Positions 28,007 through 36,716 of a stretch of DNA of 64,000 bases are shown here, piece after piece. The notes under the pieces were generated by a model, which saw only the letters and a list, made by a program, of their open reading frames with translations, had not been told where the DNA came from and did not search any database. The stretch spans positions 205,979 through 269,978 of the forward strand of contig NZ_JAKRMU010000003.1 in assembly GCF_022345965.1 (NCBI RefSeq), in the 5' to 3' direction. The stretch comes from Corynebacterium sp. ACRQK. GTDB lineage: Bacteria; Actinomycetota; Actinomycetes; Mycobacteriales; Mycobacteriaceae. Every line of letters begins with the position of its first letter. The first letter of the stretch is position 1. The position numbers were made by a program, and so were the translations under genes.

Positions 28007-29219
28007 CCCCGGCGAACAGGCGGATGCCGATGCCGAGGGCGCGCTCGTCGAACACGATGTCCGGCTGGTGCAGGTCGGGGCGCTCCCCCTTGCCAGTCCA
28101 CGCGCCCAGGCGCGCCATGGAGCCCGGCACGTGCTCCAGGTACCAGCTGAAGTCCTCGCCGCCGGTGGATTGCGGGGCCTCCTTCAGCGCGTTCGGATCC
28201 ACGTCCTTGACGGCCTGCGCGAGCGCGGCGGTGGAAACATCGTCGTTCATCACCGGCGGCACGCCCTTGGTGTAGCGCAGCTCGAGCTCGGCCCCGGTGG
28301 GCGCCACCAGGTGCTTTAGAAGTTCTCGCAAGGTTTCTTCGCCACGACGCCACACTCCAACCTCCGCGGTGCGGAACGTACCGAGCAGGCGGACCTCCTG
28401 CGGAATTGCGTTGAACGTGGAGCCGCCGTTGATTGCGCCGAAGGTCAGCACCGTGCCGGTGCGTGGGTCCACGGTGCGGGACAGCAGGCCCGGCAACTGC
28501 GAGGCGATGAGGCCTGCGGTGTACACCAGATCCGCCGCAAGGTGCGGACGGGAGGTGTGGCCGCCATGGCCGCGCAGGATGATCTCCACCACGTCGCTGG
28601 CGGAGGTGATCGCACCGGTGCGCACGCCGATCTCGCCGGTGCGCAGCTTCGGCTCGCAGTGGACGGCAAAGATGCGGGACACACCGTTGAGCGCCCCGGC
28701 CTCGATGACGTCCACTGCGCCACCGTCCATGACTTCCTCGGCGGGCTGGAAGATAAAGCGAACCTGGATCCCCAGGGCATCCTCCCCGTGGGCGTCAACA
28801 AAATCGGCAAGGGCGACGGCCAGCCCCAGCACGATCGTGGTGTGGATGTCGTGACCGCAGGCGTGCATAACCCCCGGCACCTCGGAGGCGTAGTCGAGGC
28901 CTGTGACCTCCTGCAATGGCAGCGCGTCGATGTCACCGCGGAAGGCGATGCGGGGCGCGCCGACAGGGCCGATGTCGGCGATCAGACCCGTGGAAGGCAG
29001 GGCCACGGGCTGCAGCCCAGCGCGCTCGAGTTCGGCGGCGAGGAAGCGGGTGGTCTCCGTCTCCATGTGCGACAGCTCGGGGTTGCGGTGCAGGCGACGG
29101 CGCCAGTCGATGACCCGCTGTGCGTTGTCCCGCGTCCAGTTCTGCACGAACTGGGCGACAGAATGGGTGCTGCTTTCCTGCGCGCGTTCCTGTGTGCCGT
29201 CTTGCACTTGAATACTCAC
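27987..29219 (-). CDS. M20D family amidohydrolase
   Basis: A 410-residue zinc peptidase-like hydrolase of the HipO/AmiA/IAA-amino-acid hydrolase group. Metal-binding motifs are MHACGHDIHTT, FQPAEEVMDGGA and TGGEDFSWYL; GHGGHTSRPHLAADLV lies in the dimerisation domain. Members remove acyl groups from N-acyl amino acids; the natural substrate here is unknown. In skin corynebacteria a related M20 enzyme releases odour acids from glutamine conjugates, but I cannot assign that activity. GTG start with GAGGG upstream. Divergent from punA across 57 nt. Confidence 0.86.
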   Translation of the reverse strand: MSIQVQDGTQERAQESSTHSVAQFVQNWTRDNAQRVIDWRRRLHRNPELSHMETETTRFLAAELERAGLQPVALPSTGLIADIGPVGAPRIAFRGDIDALPLQEVTGLDYASEVPGVMHACGHDIHTTIVLGLAVALADFVDAHGEDALGIQVRFIFQPAEEVMDGGAVDVIEAGALNGVSRIFAVHCEPKLRTGEIGVRTGAITSASDVVEIILRGHGGHTSRPHLAADLVYTAGLIASQLPGLLSRTVDPRTGTVLTFGAINGGSTFNAIPQEVRLLGTFRTAEVGVWRRGEETLRELLKHLVAPTGAELELRYTKGVPPVMNDDVSTAALAQAVKDVDPNALKEAPQSTGGEDFSWYLEHVPGSMARLGAWTGKGERPDLHQPDIVFDERALGIGIRLFAGVIDQFR

Positions 29220-29276
29220 GTCCCTCTCACTTTTACTGACCTGTCTAGTCTAGCGCCTGCGGTATTCTTGGTTGGC

Positions 29277-30089
29277 ATGACTGCTTCCCCAAATCCCTAT
29301 GAACTGGCCGCAGAGGCTGCGGCGGCGCTGAAGAAGCGCACGGGCCTCGATTCCTATGACTGTGCCGTGGTGCTCGGCTCTGGGTGGCGCCCCGCCGCCG
29401 ACGTGCTGTGCGAAGGCGCGGAAGACCTGCAGGAGTTCCCGATGTCGGAGCTGCCGGGCTTCCTGGCGCCGACCGCGCAGGGGCACGGCGGCACGGTCCG
29501 CAGCGCCCGCATCGGCAGCCGCAACGTGCTGGTGCTGTTGGGCCGCACACATGCCTACGAGGGTCACGAGCTGTGGCGCACTGCCCATGCGGTCCGCACC
29601 GCCGCGGCTGCGGGCGTGCAGACGATCGTGCTGACCAACGCAGCGGGCGGCCTGACCGAGGGCATGACCGTCGGCGAGCCGGTGCTGATCGCCGATCACA
29701 TTAACTTCACCGCCAAGACACCCCTGACGGGCGCGAACTTCGTGAACCTGGTGGATGCCTACAGCCCCGAGCTGCGCACCAAGGTGCAGAAGCTGCGCCC
29801 CGGCATGCGCGAGGCCGTGTACGCGATGATGCCTGGACCGCAGTACGAAACCCCGGCGGAGATCCACATGCTGCGCACCCTGGGCGCCGGCTTGGTGGGC
29901 ATGTCCACGGTCTACGAGACGATCGCCGCGCGCGAGGCGGACGTGGACGTGCTGGGTATCTCGCTGGTCACGAACCTGGCGGCGGGGGTTACCGGCGAGG
30001 CTCTGAACCACGAGGAGGTTCTGCAGGCGGGCAAGGAAGCTGCCAACGACATGGGCAAGCTGCTCGGCGAGCTGGTGAACAACCTATGA
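29277..30089 (+). CDS. punA: purine nucleoside phosphorylase
   Basis: A 270-residue trimeric-type PNP. Motifs: VVLGSGWRPAAD (phosphate loop), TNAAGGLTEGMTVGEPVLIADHIN, MPGPQYETPAEI, GMSTVYETIAAR and LVTNLAAG. It cleaves purine nucleosides with phosphate to free base and ribose-1-phosphate. The following phosphomutase-type gene starts in a 4-nt ATGA overlap, which suggests it may process the sugar phosphate. Start ATG 29277 (MTASPNPYELAAEAA). Confidence 0.91.
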   Translation: MTASPNPYELAAEAAAALKKRTGLDSYDCAVVLGSGWRPAADVLCEGAEDLQEFPMSELPGFLAPTAQGHGGTVRSARIGSRNVLVLLGRTHAYEGHELWRTAHAVRTAAAAGVQTIVLTNAAGGLTEGMTVGEPVLIADHINFTAKTPLTGANFVNLVDAYSPELRTKVQKLRPGMREAVYAMMPGPQYETPAEIHMLRTLGAGLVGMSTVYETIAAREADVDVLGISLVTNLAAGVTGEALNHEEVLQAGKEAANDMGKLLGELVNNL

Positions 30090-31621
30090 GCCAGTTGAAG
30101 TTCGGCACCGCCGGCCTACGCGCCAAGATCGGCCCCGGGCCAGACGAGATGAACGTCAGCACCGCCACCCGCGCCACGGCCGGTGTGGCTGCGTGGCTCA
30201 AGGAGCGGAAGCGCCCCTTGCGCGCCGACGGGGTTTTTCGTGCGGCTGTGGGCTATGACGCCCGCTACGCCTCCCACGCTCTAGCCCGCGCGACGGCAGA
30301 AACCTTCGCCGGTGCAGGCTTCGACGTGACTCTCATCGCGGAGCCCTCCCCCACCCCGGTGTTGGCGTGGCTGGTGCGCTCCCGGCGCATGGACGTGGGC
30401 GTGCAGATCACCGCCTCGCACAATCCGGCGCAGGACAACGGCTACAAGCTGTACCTGGACGGCGGAGCACAGCTGGTCTCCCCCGCCGACCGGCAGATCG
30501 AGGAGCACATTGCCGCCCAGCCAACGGACGCGGCGAAGATCCCCCGCTCCGAGGCGAAGTCTGTAGACCTGTCCGTGGTCTCCGGCTACGTCACCGAGCT
30601 GAGCACCCTGGTGGCCACCGGCCGCCAGGCAGAGCTGGCGCCGCGGCGGAAGCTGAAGATCCTCTACACCCCCATGCACGGCGTGGGAGGCAATGCCCTG
30701 GAGTGGGCCTTGCGCGAAAACGGCTTCGGCAACGTGCACGCGGTGGCCTCGCAGCGCTGGCCGGACCCGACCTTCCCGACTGTGGATTTTCCCAACCCGG
30801 AGGAGCCGGGTGCCACCGACGCGCTGCTGGAAGAAGCCCGCGCCATCGACGCGGACCTGCTGATCGCCCTGGATCCGGATGCGGACCGCTGCATGCTGGG
30901 GCTTAAGCGCGCGGACGGCGATTATCACATGCTGTGTGGCGACGAGGCCGGCCCCTTGCTGGCGCGCCGGGTGTTGGCGGGCGTAGGGGCGTCCACAAAG
31001 AAAAAACCTGTAGTGGCGACAACGGTGGTCAGCTCGCAGCTGCTGGGACGCATGGCGCGCGCCGAGGGCTGGGACTATGTGGAGACGCTGACTGGCTTTA
31101 AGAACCTGGCGCGTGCTGCCGACAATCGGCCCGGTGAGCTGGCCTTTGCCTACGAGGAGGCGATCGGCACCGCGCCCGCGCCGCGCATCGTGGCGGACAA
31201 GGACGGCATTGCGACGGCGTTGATCGCGGCGGCGTGGGCGGCCGAGACGGATCTGGCCGCCGAGCTGGATGACATCGAGGCCACCTATGGAGTGTTCCGG
31301 ACTGCGCAGGTCAGCGCCCGTTTCGACAGTGCGGAAGAAGCGCACGAGTTAATCGCGCGCTGGGCGGGGAACCCTCCGGCCAAGCTCGCGGGTGCGGCCA
31401 TGCAGGCAGGGCCGATCGAGGATTCCGCGGGCAACCGCACCGACGGCGTGCGTCTGGTGGGCACTGCCGGGGATATGGGGCTGCGCGTGGTCGCCCGAGC
31501 GTCCGGCACCGAGCCAAAGGCGAAGTTCTATTTGGAGGCCAGCGCGGAACCGGGTGCGGACGCGAAGGCAGTGGAGGAACTGCTGGAGCGCCTAAAGGTC
31601 GATGTTTCGGGGGCCGTATAG
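30086..31621 (+). CDS. pmmB: phosphohexomutase (phosphomannomutase/phosphoglucomutase family)
   Basis: A 511-residue alpha-D-phosphohexomutase. It has the early [11 protein letters not shown] motif, the phosphoserine loop in [16 protein letters not shown], metal-binding [10 protein letters not shown] and sugar-binding [11 protein letters not shown]. The pairing with punA in an overlapping operon suggests it may interconvert pentose phosphates (phosphopentomutase) as well as hexose phosphates; this is an inference. The protein is shorter than many PmmB proteins (about 540-570). The 3' end overlaps the convergent upp gene by 30 nt. Confidence 0.88.
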   Translation: MSQLKFGTAGLRAKIGPGPDEMNVSTATRATAGVAAWLKERKRPLRADGVFRAAVGYDARYASHALARATAETFAGAGFDVTLIAEPSPTPVLAWLVRSRRMDVGVQITASHNPAQDNGYKLYLDGGAQLVSPADRQIEEHIAAQPTDAAKIPRSEAKSVDLSVVSGYVTELSTLVATGRQAELAPRRKLKILYTPMHGVGGNALEWALRENGFGNVHAVASQRWPDPTFPTVDFPNPEEPGATDALLEEARAIDADLLIALDPDADRCMLGLKRADGDYHMLCGDEAGPLLARRVLAGVGASTKKKPVVATTVVSSQLLGRMARAEGWDYVETLTGFKNLARAADNRPGELAFAYEEAIGTAPAPRIVADKDGIATALIAAAWAAETDLAAELDDIEATYGVFRTAQVSARFDSAEEAHELIARWAGNPPAKLAGAAMQAGPIEDSAGNRTDGVRLVGTAGDMGLRVVARASGTEPKAKFYLEASAEPGADAKAVEELLERLKVDVSGAV

Positions 31622-32230
31622 GCGGTCGCCAGCATCTCCCAGGCCAGGAACGATATACGCTTCCTTGTTCAGGCTGGGGTCGATGGTTGCGGTGAACAGC
31701 CGGCGCACACTCACGTTGGCCTCCACCAGCGCATCCACACCCGGCTGGGCGGAGACCATGCACACACAGGTGATGTCGTTGGCGCCGCGGTCCTCCAGGA
31801 GACGGATGGCGTGCAGCAGCGAGCCACCGGTGGCGAGCATCGGGTCGACCAGGAACACCGGCTGGTCGCTGAGGTCGTCCGGCAGTGCCTCCAGGTAGGG
31901 CACGGGCTCGTGAGTGGTTTCGTCGCGGGCCATGCCGATGAAGCCAACTTGCGCGTCGGGGATCATGGACAGCGCCGGGTCGATCATGCCCAGGCCGGCG
32001 CGGATGACGGGCACGATGATCGGGGGCTTTTCCAGCCGCGTGCCCGTGGTGGTGGCGACGGGGGTTTCGAGCTCAAAGTGTTCCACCACCAGATCCGCCG
32101 AGGCTTCGTAGATCAGCATGGCCCCCAGGTCGGACAAAGCGGCGCGGAACTGTGCGTTGTCGCTGTTCTTGTCGCGCATGATGCTGAGCCGGGAGGCGAC
32201 GAGCGGATGATTAACCACCTGAATTTCCAT
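31592..32230 (-). CDS. upp: uracil phosphoribosyltransferase
   Basis: A 212-residue enzyme that converts uracil and PRPP to UMP. It begins [20 protein letters not shown], and has [16 protein letters not shown], the PRPP loop [17 protein letters not shown], and [14 protein letters not shown] at the end, all typical of Upp. The start at 32230 is the family start. The last 10 codons overlap, on the opposite strand, the last codons of the phosphomutase gene. Divergent from the helical-protein gene at 32319. Confidence 0.93.
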   Translation of the reverse strand: MEIQVVNHPLVASRLSIMRDKNSDNAQFRAALSDLGAMLIYEASADLVVEHFELETPVATTTGTRLEKPPIIVPVIRAGLGMIDPALSMIPDAQVGFIGMARDETTHEPVPYLEALPDDLSDQPVFLVDPMLATGGSLLHAIRLLEDRGANDITCVCMVSAQPGVDALVEANVSVRRLFTATIDPSLNKEAYIVPGLGDAGDRLYGPRNIDL

Positions 32231-32318
32231 GGTTCCCCATTTTAGTTGATCCGCAATTGAACCTTTTGCGCCGCGGTGGAGTCTAAAGAAGCTGCAGAGT
32301 GTTTTTGGGGAGGGGTTC

Positions 32319-32630
32319 ATGCTTTCAGGGGATGCGTTAGCAGCCGATTCGGAACTAATCGGGAAGCTAAGAAGCCGCGCACTGGACGTGAGTACGGCGC
32401 TGCAGGGAAAGGCCGCGCCGCTGCACGGCGCCGTGGGTATGGTGGCGCCGCCGGCGCTAAAGGATTTTCTACGGGCACTATCCACGGCGCGGAACGCCCA
32501 CGATGGATTGTTGCGGGATGCGGAAAGTTACTTTAATGACGCCACGTTTGCCCTGGGGAGCGTTCAGCGCGGACTAGACGGACACGAGGGCGAATATTCC
32601 CACGCCTTCAGCGGGTTGAGGGAGGTCTGA
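32319..32630 (+). CDS. small helical protein, WXG100-like in size, paired with NlpC/P60
   Basis: 103 residues, with no signal peptide or membrane helix. The prediction by eye is two long amphipathic helices (about 5-45 and 50-95) with a break at VGMVAPPAL. The size and layout recall WXG100/ESX-type partners, but no WxG motif is present, so this is only a resemblance. It is followed at once by an NlpC/P60 hydrolase starting one base after its stop. GGGGAGGGG lies upstream of the ATG. Family not recognised. Confidence 0.65.
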   Translation: MLSGDALAADSELIGKLRSRALDVSTALQGKAAPLHGAVGMVAPPALKDFLRALSTARNAHDGLLRDAESYFNDATFALGSVQRGLDGHEGEYSHAFSGLREV

Positions 32631-32631
32631 A

Positions 32632-33552
32632 GTGCTGGACATAGCGAGTCTCGTAGCTCCACTGGCCGCGGCGATTCCCTCGCCTTTTAGCCCGGGCCTC
32701 AGCGCCAGCGTCTCTGGGGTAAGAGGCCTGGAGAATCTAGGGAATCTGGCGGCCTCCGCCCTGCAGGGGCGGGCGGGCGATAACGTCCACGGCTCCTTGG
32801 ACTCGGTGGCCAAGGTCGTTTCCCAGGCCTTAGGTGCAGGCGGTGCACTGGACAAGCTGGCGGGGCAGGCAGCCCAGGCCGTAGAGCGAGCAATCGGGGA
32901 TTTGAGCGTCATCTTCGACGACTGCGTACGGGAAGTCGGCCAGGCGGTGGCCACCAGCGGCTTGGCAGGCCCGCTGGGCTGGGCTAATGGCCTCGGCGCG
33001 GCGATGCCGGTGGTCGTGCGACACGTCGGGCGGGCGGAAGGTCGCGTGCACACTCTGGAGGAGGAGCTGCGCGGGCTGACCCTGGACGTGCAGCAGGTGG
33101 AGAAGGAGCAGATTCCCGAGCGGCTGCCTGCCAGGAATCCGGATACGGCAGAGGTTGCGGCGCCAGCGTCACCGGATAACAACAGCGCGCCGGGCGCACC
33201 AACGGGCCAGGCACAAAAGGCCGTAGCCGCGGCGAAGACGGCCCTGGGAACTCCGTATCAGTGGGGCGGGACGGTGCCGGGCAAGGGGCTGGACTGCAGT
33301 GGTCTGGTGCAGTGGGCCTACCAGCAGGCCGGGGTGGATCTGCCGCGCACGGCGAGCGCGCAGGCGGTCGGACCGCAGATCCCGCGCGCGGAATTGCAGG
33401 CGGGTGATCTGGCGGTGTGGGACGGGCACGTGGCGATGATCGTCGACGGCGGGAACATGATTGAGGCCGGTGATCCGGTGCAGATCAACCCCATCAGGCA
33501 AGACAATATCGGAATGCCCTTCAAGGGTTTCTACCGGCCGACGGCGGCCTAA
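32632..33552 (+). CDS. NlpC/P60 cell-wall endopeptidase with helical N-terminal domain
   Basis: 306 residues. The N-terminal ~160 residues are Ala/Gly-rich and helical, a Pro/Ala-rich linker covers about 163-190, and the C-terminal domain is NlpC/P60. Catalytic Cys222 is in GLDCSGLVQWAYQQ and His266 in WDGHVAMIVDGG. Such enzymes cut peptidoglycan peptide stems. There is no ordinary signal peptide (MLDIASLVAPLAAAIP), which is odd for a wall hydrolase and suggests another export route, perhaps with the helical partner upstream. The GTG start lies one base after that partner's stop. Confidence 0.85.
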   Translation: MLDIASLVAPLAAAIPSPFSPGLSASVSGVRGLENLGNLAASALQGRAGDNVHGSLDSVAKVVSQALGAGGALDKLAGQAAQAVERAIGDLSVIFDDCVREVGQAVATSGLAGPLGWANGLGAAMPVVVRHVGRAEGRVHTLEEELRGLTLDVQQVEKEQIPERLPARNPDTAEVAAPASPDNNSAPGAPTGQAQKAVAAAKTALGTPYQWGGTVPGKGLDCSGLVQWAYQQAGVDLPRTASAQAVGPQIPRAELQAGDLAVWDGHVAMIVDGGNMIEAGDPVQINPIRQDNIGMPFKGFYRPTAA

Positions 33553-33584
33553 GTAAACAGGCAAAGGACTTAGAGGAGAAAAAC

Positions 33585-33755
33585 ATGCCACTCATCAACG
33601 GACGATCCCACGGCAGCGGGTTGGCTCGCATCGTGAGCACTCCCCCACCTCGGGAGTATCTGGCTGCGCAGTTCCTGGGCGAAATGCCGGAAACCGTGCC
33701 CGCTGTACTGACGGCGGAGCTGCGCAACCGGCGGGCCGACCAGACGCAGGACTAA
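33585..33755 (+). CDS. 56-aa conserved-looking micro-protein
   Basis: A short frame behind an excellent ribosome site (AGAGGAG, 5-6 nt before ATG), 32 nt after the NlpC/P60 gene. The product begins MPLINGRSHGSGLARIVST and continues with PPPREYLAAQFLGEMPE and VPAVLTAELRNRRA. It is basic at the ends with no membrane helix. Ribosome site, operon position and codon use support it as a real gene. No function is known to me. Confidence 0.65.
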   Translation: MPLINGRSHGSGLARIVSTPPPREYLAAQFLGEMPETVPAVLTAELRNRRADQTQD

Positions 33756-33795
33756 ACACCGACGTAACCAGACCGACCTAGTAGAATGCCTAGCC

Positions 33796-35058
33796 ATGGC
33801 AGCAGATAATGGCTTGAGGACATTCGGCAACGGCATCGTCGCCGTGGAGTTAGAGATCACCAGCGGCACCTGGTACACCCTGTGGGCCCCGAACTGGCTG
33901 GTCAAGGGTGAGCGCTGGCAGGGCTTCCTGGGCGATGACGACGATCTTTTCGTCTTCGACTCCCCCGCCAAGCTCCTGGCTTTCCTCGAGGACGGCGGCC
34001 GCAACGAGCTAGCCGACCACCCCAAGTGGGCGCAGTTCAAATCCGACTTGGTCACGAACGTAGTGCCAGCCCGCACCGGCAAGATCAGCCTGGTCGAGGT
34101 ACCCCGCAAGCTGGCTCAGCGCCCGGGCTATGAATCCACCTCCGCGGTCGCCCGCGGTTTCGAGCTGCTGCGCTCCATGGGCAATGTCTTGGGGCTGAAG
34201 AGCGTGAACAATTGGTTCCACTCCTACTCCATCCTGGATAACGTGCGCCGCGGGCCCGACCACTACCAGTCGCAAAACGGCCTGGAAGAGTGGTCGGGCG
34301 TTGGCCGCACCGTGCTGGATCGGTGGAAGGGGATGCTCGACGACGTCGAAGTACACCTGACCGAGCCAGAGGTCGACGAAGCCAAGGTAGAGGACGCACA
34401 GAAGCGCATCGACGAGGCTCAGGAGGCCCGCGAGAAGCGCCAGAAGGAAAAGGAAGCCGAGGCGGCGGCTGCGGCCACGGCCACCGAGGGCAAGGACTCC
34501 GATCCTTATGACAAGACCATCTGGGCCGACGCCGGCATCGATCCGATCCGCATCAGCCTGAACGGCCAGTACGTCTACACCCTGCGCTGCTACGTCGGCG
34601 ACAAGCCGCGCTTCCTCGGCCGCCACGGGGAGATCAACACCTTCCCGAACTCTCGTGCCCTCGTGCGGTGGCTTATTGACGCCCACGATCACGACCTCGA
34701 AGAGCTGGATACTTGGGGCGACCTGGTCAGTGCCGCCAACGCCGGCGAGCTGGAAGTCACGGTGCACGAATCGAACCAGTACTCCTTCGCCGGCCTGCAC
34801 GACGACATTTCGGAATCCCTCGATGCCGTAGATACCGACCAGCTGGGCCGCGCCTACGAGCTACTTGCGGATGCTGCAGACTGGGCGGGCGACGACGGTG
34901 TGAACAAGATTCTGCTGAGCTACCCGAAGCTGCAGAACTACCTGGCTTACATGCTGGGCTCCCCATCGGACGCACAGCCGTCCGCTCCCTTCGACGAGGA
35001 GGCGAAGGGCTGGAAGGCTTTGGAGGATGGCCTGATTAAGCGCTTCACGCGCTTTTAG
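33796..35058 (+). CDS. conserved hypothetical protein with internal duplication
   Basis: 420 residues, cytoplasmic, acidic. Two similar modules are visible: about residues 15-70 (VAVELEITSGTWYTLWAPNW, then WQGFLGDDDDLFVFDSPAKL) and about 252-312 (ISLNGQYVYTLRCYVGDKP, then RFLGRHGEINTFPNSRALV). Both are a short beta sheet with Tyr-Thr-Leu and FLG followed by a helix. A charged coiled-coil/low-complexity segment (about 195-235, rich in E, K, A) joins them. This looks like a known corynebacterial/actinobacterial hypothetical family, but no function is known to me. Confidence 0.72.
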   Translation: MAADNGLRTFGNGIVAVELEITSGTWYTLWAPNWLVKGERWQGFLGDDDDLFVFDSPAKLLAFLEDGGRNELADHPKWAQFKSDLVTNVVPARTGKISLVEVPRKLAQRPGYESTSAVARGFELLRSMGNVLGLKSVNNWFHSYSILDNVRRGPDHYQSQNGLEEWSGVGRTVLDRWKGMLDDVEVHLTEPEVDEAKVEDAQKRIDEAQEAREKRQKEKEAEAAAAATATEGKDSDPYDKTIWADAGIDPIRISLNGQYVYTLRCYVGDKPRFLGRHGEINTFPNSRALVRWLIDAHDHDLEELDTWGDLVSAANAGELEVTVHESNQYSFAGLHDDISESLDAVDTDQLGRAYELLADAADWAGDDGVNKILLSYPKLQNYLAYMLGSPSDAQPSAPFDEEAKGWKALEDGLIKRFTRF

Positions 35059-35061
35059 AAA

Positions 35062-35611
35062 TTAGATGGCTGGCTCCGGCCAGCCCCAGGGCATCTTCGC
35101 CTGGCCGTTGTATTTGAAAAGCGCAAATACACCAAGAGAGACGGCCGCCAACGAAAGGTTGATTGCAAAATAAACGCCGATTTCTGCACTCCCTTGGAAC
35201 ACCTCCTCGAAAACCAGGCCTTCTTCCCGCAGTCGAGCGCCCTCTTCCCTCTCCATGGCCTTCAATGCTCGCTGGATCTTCATGATCGACCAGATCGCCC
35301 AGCCTAGAACCACCAGACCCGCGCCGATAAACATGGAAAAGGCCACACGCGGCTTCACCGCCTGTGACGACAACCCTGCCCCAGCCGTTCACATTCAGCC
35401 TCATAATTCCTTCATCGTAGTTAAACCTCAGCTCCGTCCATCCGAGAAAGCTCGCAGTGAATATAAGCAGGGCTAAAGCTGTAGCGCCGCCGGAGACGAG
35501 CAGCATCCATGTGCCGGGGCGGGCCCCCTACGACGGGTTTGGTTGCGGACGGTAGCTGTATCCAAACTGAGGGTTTCCACCCATCGCGCCGTAAGGATTG
35601 GGGTTGTTCAT
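35062..35611 (-). pseudogene. decayed paralogue of the adjacent Pro/Gln-rich membrane protein
   Basis: The reading begins MNNPNPYGAMGGNPQFGYSY at 35611, like MSNSNPYGQPGPNPGG of the intact neighbour, but meets a TAG after 27 codons (35530-35528). The same frame then continues through a membrane helix (LLVSGGATALALLIFTASFLG) to NVNGWG at about 35385, matching GVNGWG in the paralogue, where a shift to another frame is needed to continue into KPRVAFSMFIGAGLVVLGWAIWSI, matching QPRVAVYLGIAGGAVHLIWAIWTI. About 40 residues between those two blocks are missing. A nonsense codon, a frameshift and a deletion together mark it as a pseudogene. Confidence 0.78.
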
Positions 35612-35705
35612 GGATCAATCGCTTCCGGTCATTCAAGGGCAGCTACTAACAAAAGAGCTCGTCTGGGCTTACCATGACGAGCTCTCTTGCGATGTAGAAA
35701 GGTTC

Positions 35706-36623
35706 TTACTGCCCCGGCTGGTTAAACGGGTTCTGGTTGCCCGGCTGGCCAGGCTGATTCTGCGGTCCTGGCTGCCCGAACTGGTTTGGCTGGTTCTGTG
35801 GCTGACCAAATTGCGGCTGCTGGTTCGGCTGGCCGAACTGCTGAGGCTGGCCCGGCTGGTTCGGCTGACCGAACTGCCCCGGGGCGTTGTTTCCATTACC
35901 CGGAACGTTCAGTTGCGGGCCGAACTTCACGATCGCCAGCACGCCGAGCACAATGATTGCCAAGGCAACGATGATGGCCAGGAAAACCGCGAACTTCGGA
36001 CCACCGTCCAAGGTGATGTCAGATGCGAACCCGTAATCACTGTTGGTGGACTGAACGGCGTCCAGCTTGTCCTTTGCTTCCTTGTAGGGGCCGTTGAAAT
36101 CAACGATTGTCCAGATGGCCCAGATCAGATGCACCGCACCACCGGCGATGCCGAGGTAGACCGCCACGCGCGGCTGGATCTTCAGCCACAGCATGACGGC
36201 CGCGGCGATCAGCAGACCCAAGGTCAAAAGCATGAAGAGCACGCCCAGGCCGGTGTTACCGAAATCCTCGGCGAAATCCTTCTTGTCGGCGTTGTCACTC
36301 ACCGAGAGCATGCCCCAGCCGTTCACTCCAGCGGTGTACTTATCTTCACCAATTTTAGTCGTTAAGCCAACCCACTTGAAGAAGCTGAAGAACAGCACCA
36401 GCAGCGCTGCGATGCCTGCTACGCCTGCGGCCAACTGGTTCCACGCGAAGGATTGTAGCCCCTGCTTCCCTGCCGGACCAGGCTGACCCGGCTGACCAAA
36501 CTGATTCGGCTGTCCCGGGTGGCCGAACTTGTTCTGCGGCTGCGGCTGGTTCGGCTGCTGCGAGTACGGATTCTGACCACCGGGGTTCGGTCCCGGCTGG
36601 CCATAAGGATTCGAATTGCTCAT
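35706..36623 (-). CDS. Pro/Gln-rich four-helix membrane protein
   Basis: 305 residues. The N-terminus (1-55) and C-terminus (about 235-305) are low-complexity repeats of Q, P, G, N and F (QFGQPNQPGQ, NQFGQPGPQN). Between them are four membrane helices (VAGIAALLVLFFSFFKWVG, FMLLTLGLLIAAAVMLWL, YLGIAGGAVHLIWAIWTIV, AVFLAIIVALAIIVLGVLAIV) and one larger loop. The layout resembles the actinobacterial DUF5336/34-kDa antigen-type proteins; that is a resemblance only. It lies between two broken genes, so it is the only intact member of a decaying locus. Confidence 0.78.
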   Translation of the reverse strand: MSNSNPYGQPGPNPGGQNPYSQQPNQPQPQNKFGHPGQPNQFGQPGQPGPAGKQGLQSFAWNQLAAGVAGIAALLVLFFSFFKWVGLTTKIGEDKYTAGVNGWGMLSVSDNADKKDFAEDFGNTGLGVLFMLLTLGLLIAAAVMLWLKIQPRVAVYLGIAGGAVHLIWAIWTIVDFNGPYKEAKDKLDAVQSTNSDYGFASDITLDGGPKFAVFLAIIVALAIIVLGVLAIVKFGPQLNVPGNGNNAPGQFGQPNQPGQPQQFGQPNQQPQFGQPQNQPNQFGQPGPQNQPGQPGNQNPFNQPGQ

Positions 36624-36716
36624 GGGCGAATGCTCTCAATCTTCTCTGCGAATAATTCCTATTTAGGATTCGCCTCATTATTGCAGCCCACTACCGAATC
36701 GGCGACCGAAACGGCG

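Noticed and set aside
32319..32630. Calling the small helical protein a true WXG100/ESX substrate
   Set aside because: It lacks the WxG motif and the C-terminal YxxxD/E export signal, so only a size and layout resemblance can be claimed.
35706..35900. Apparent tandem DNA repeats
   Set aside because: The repetition is explained by coding for Gln/Pro/Gly/Phe-rich low-complexity repeats in the C-terminus of the membrane protein. The DNA units are not regular enough to be a CRISPR or satellite array.
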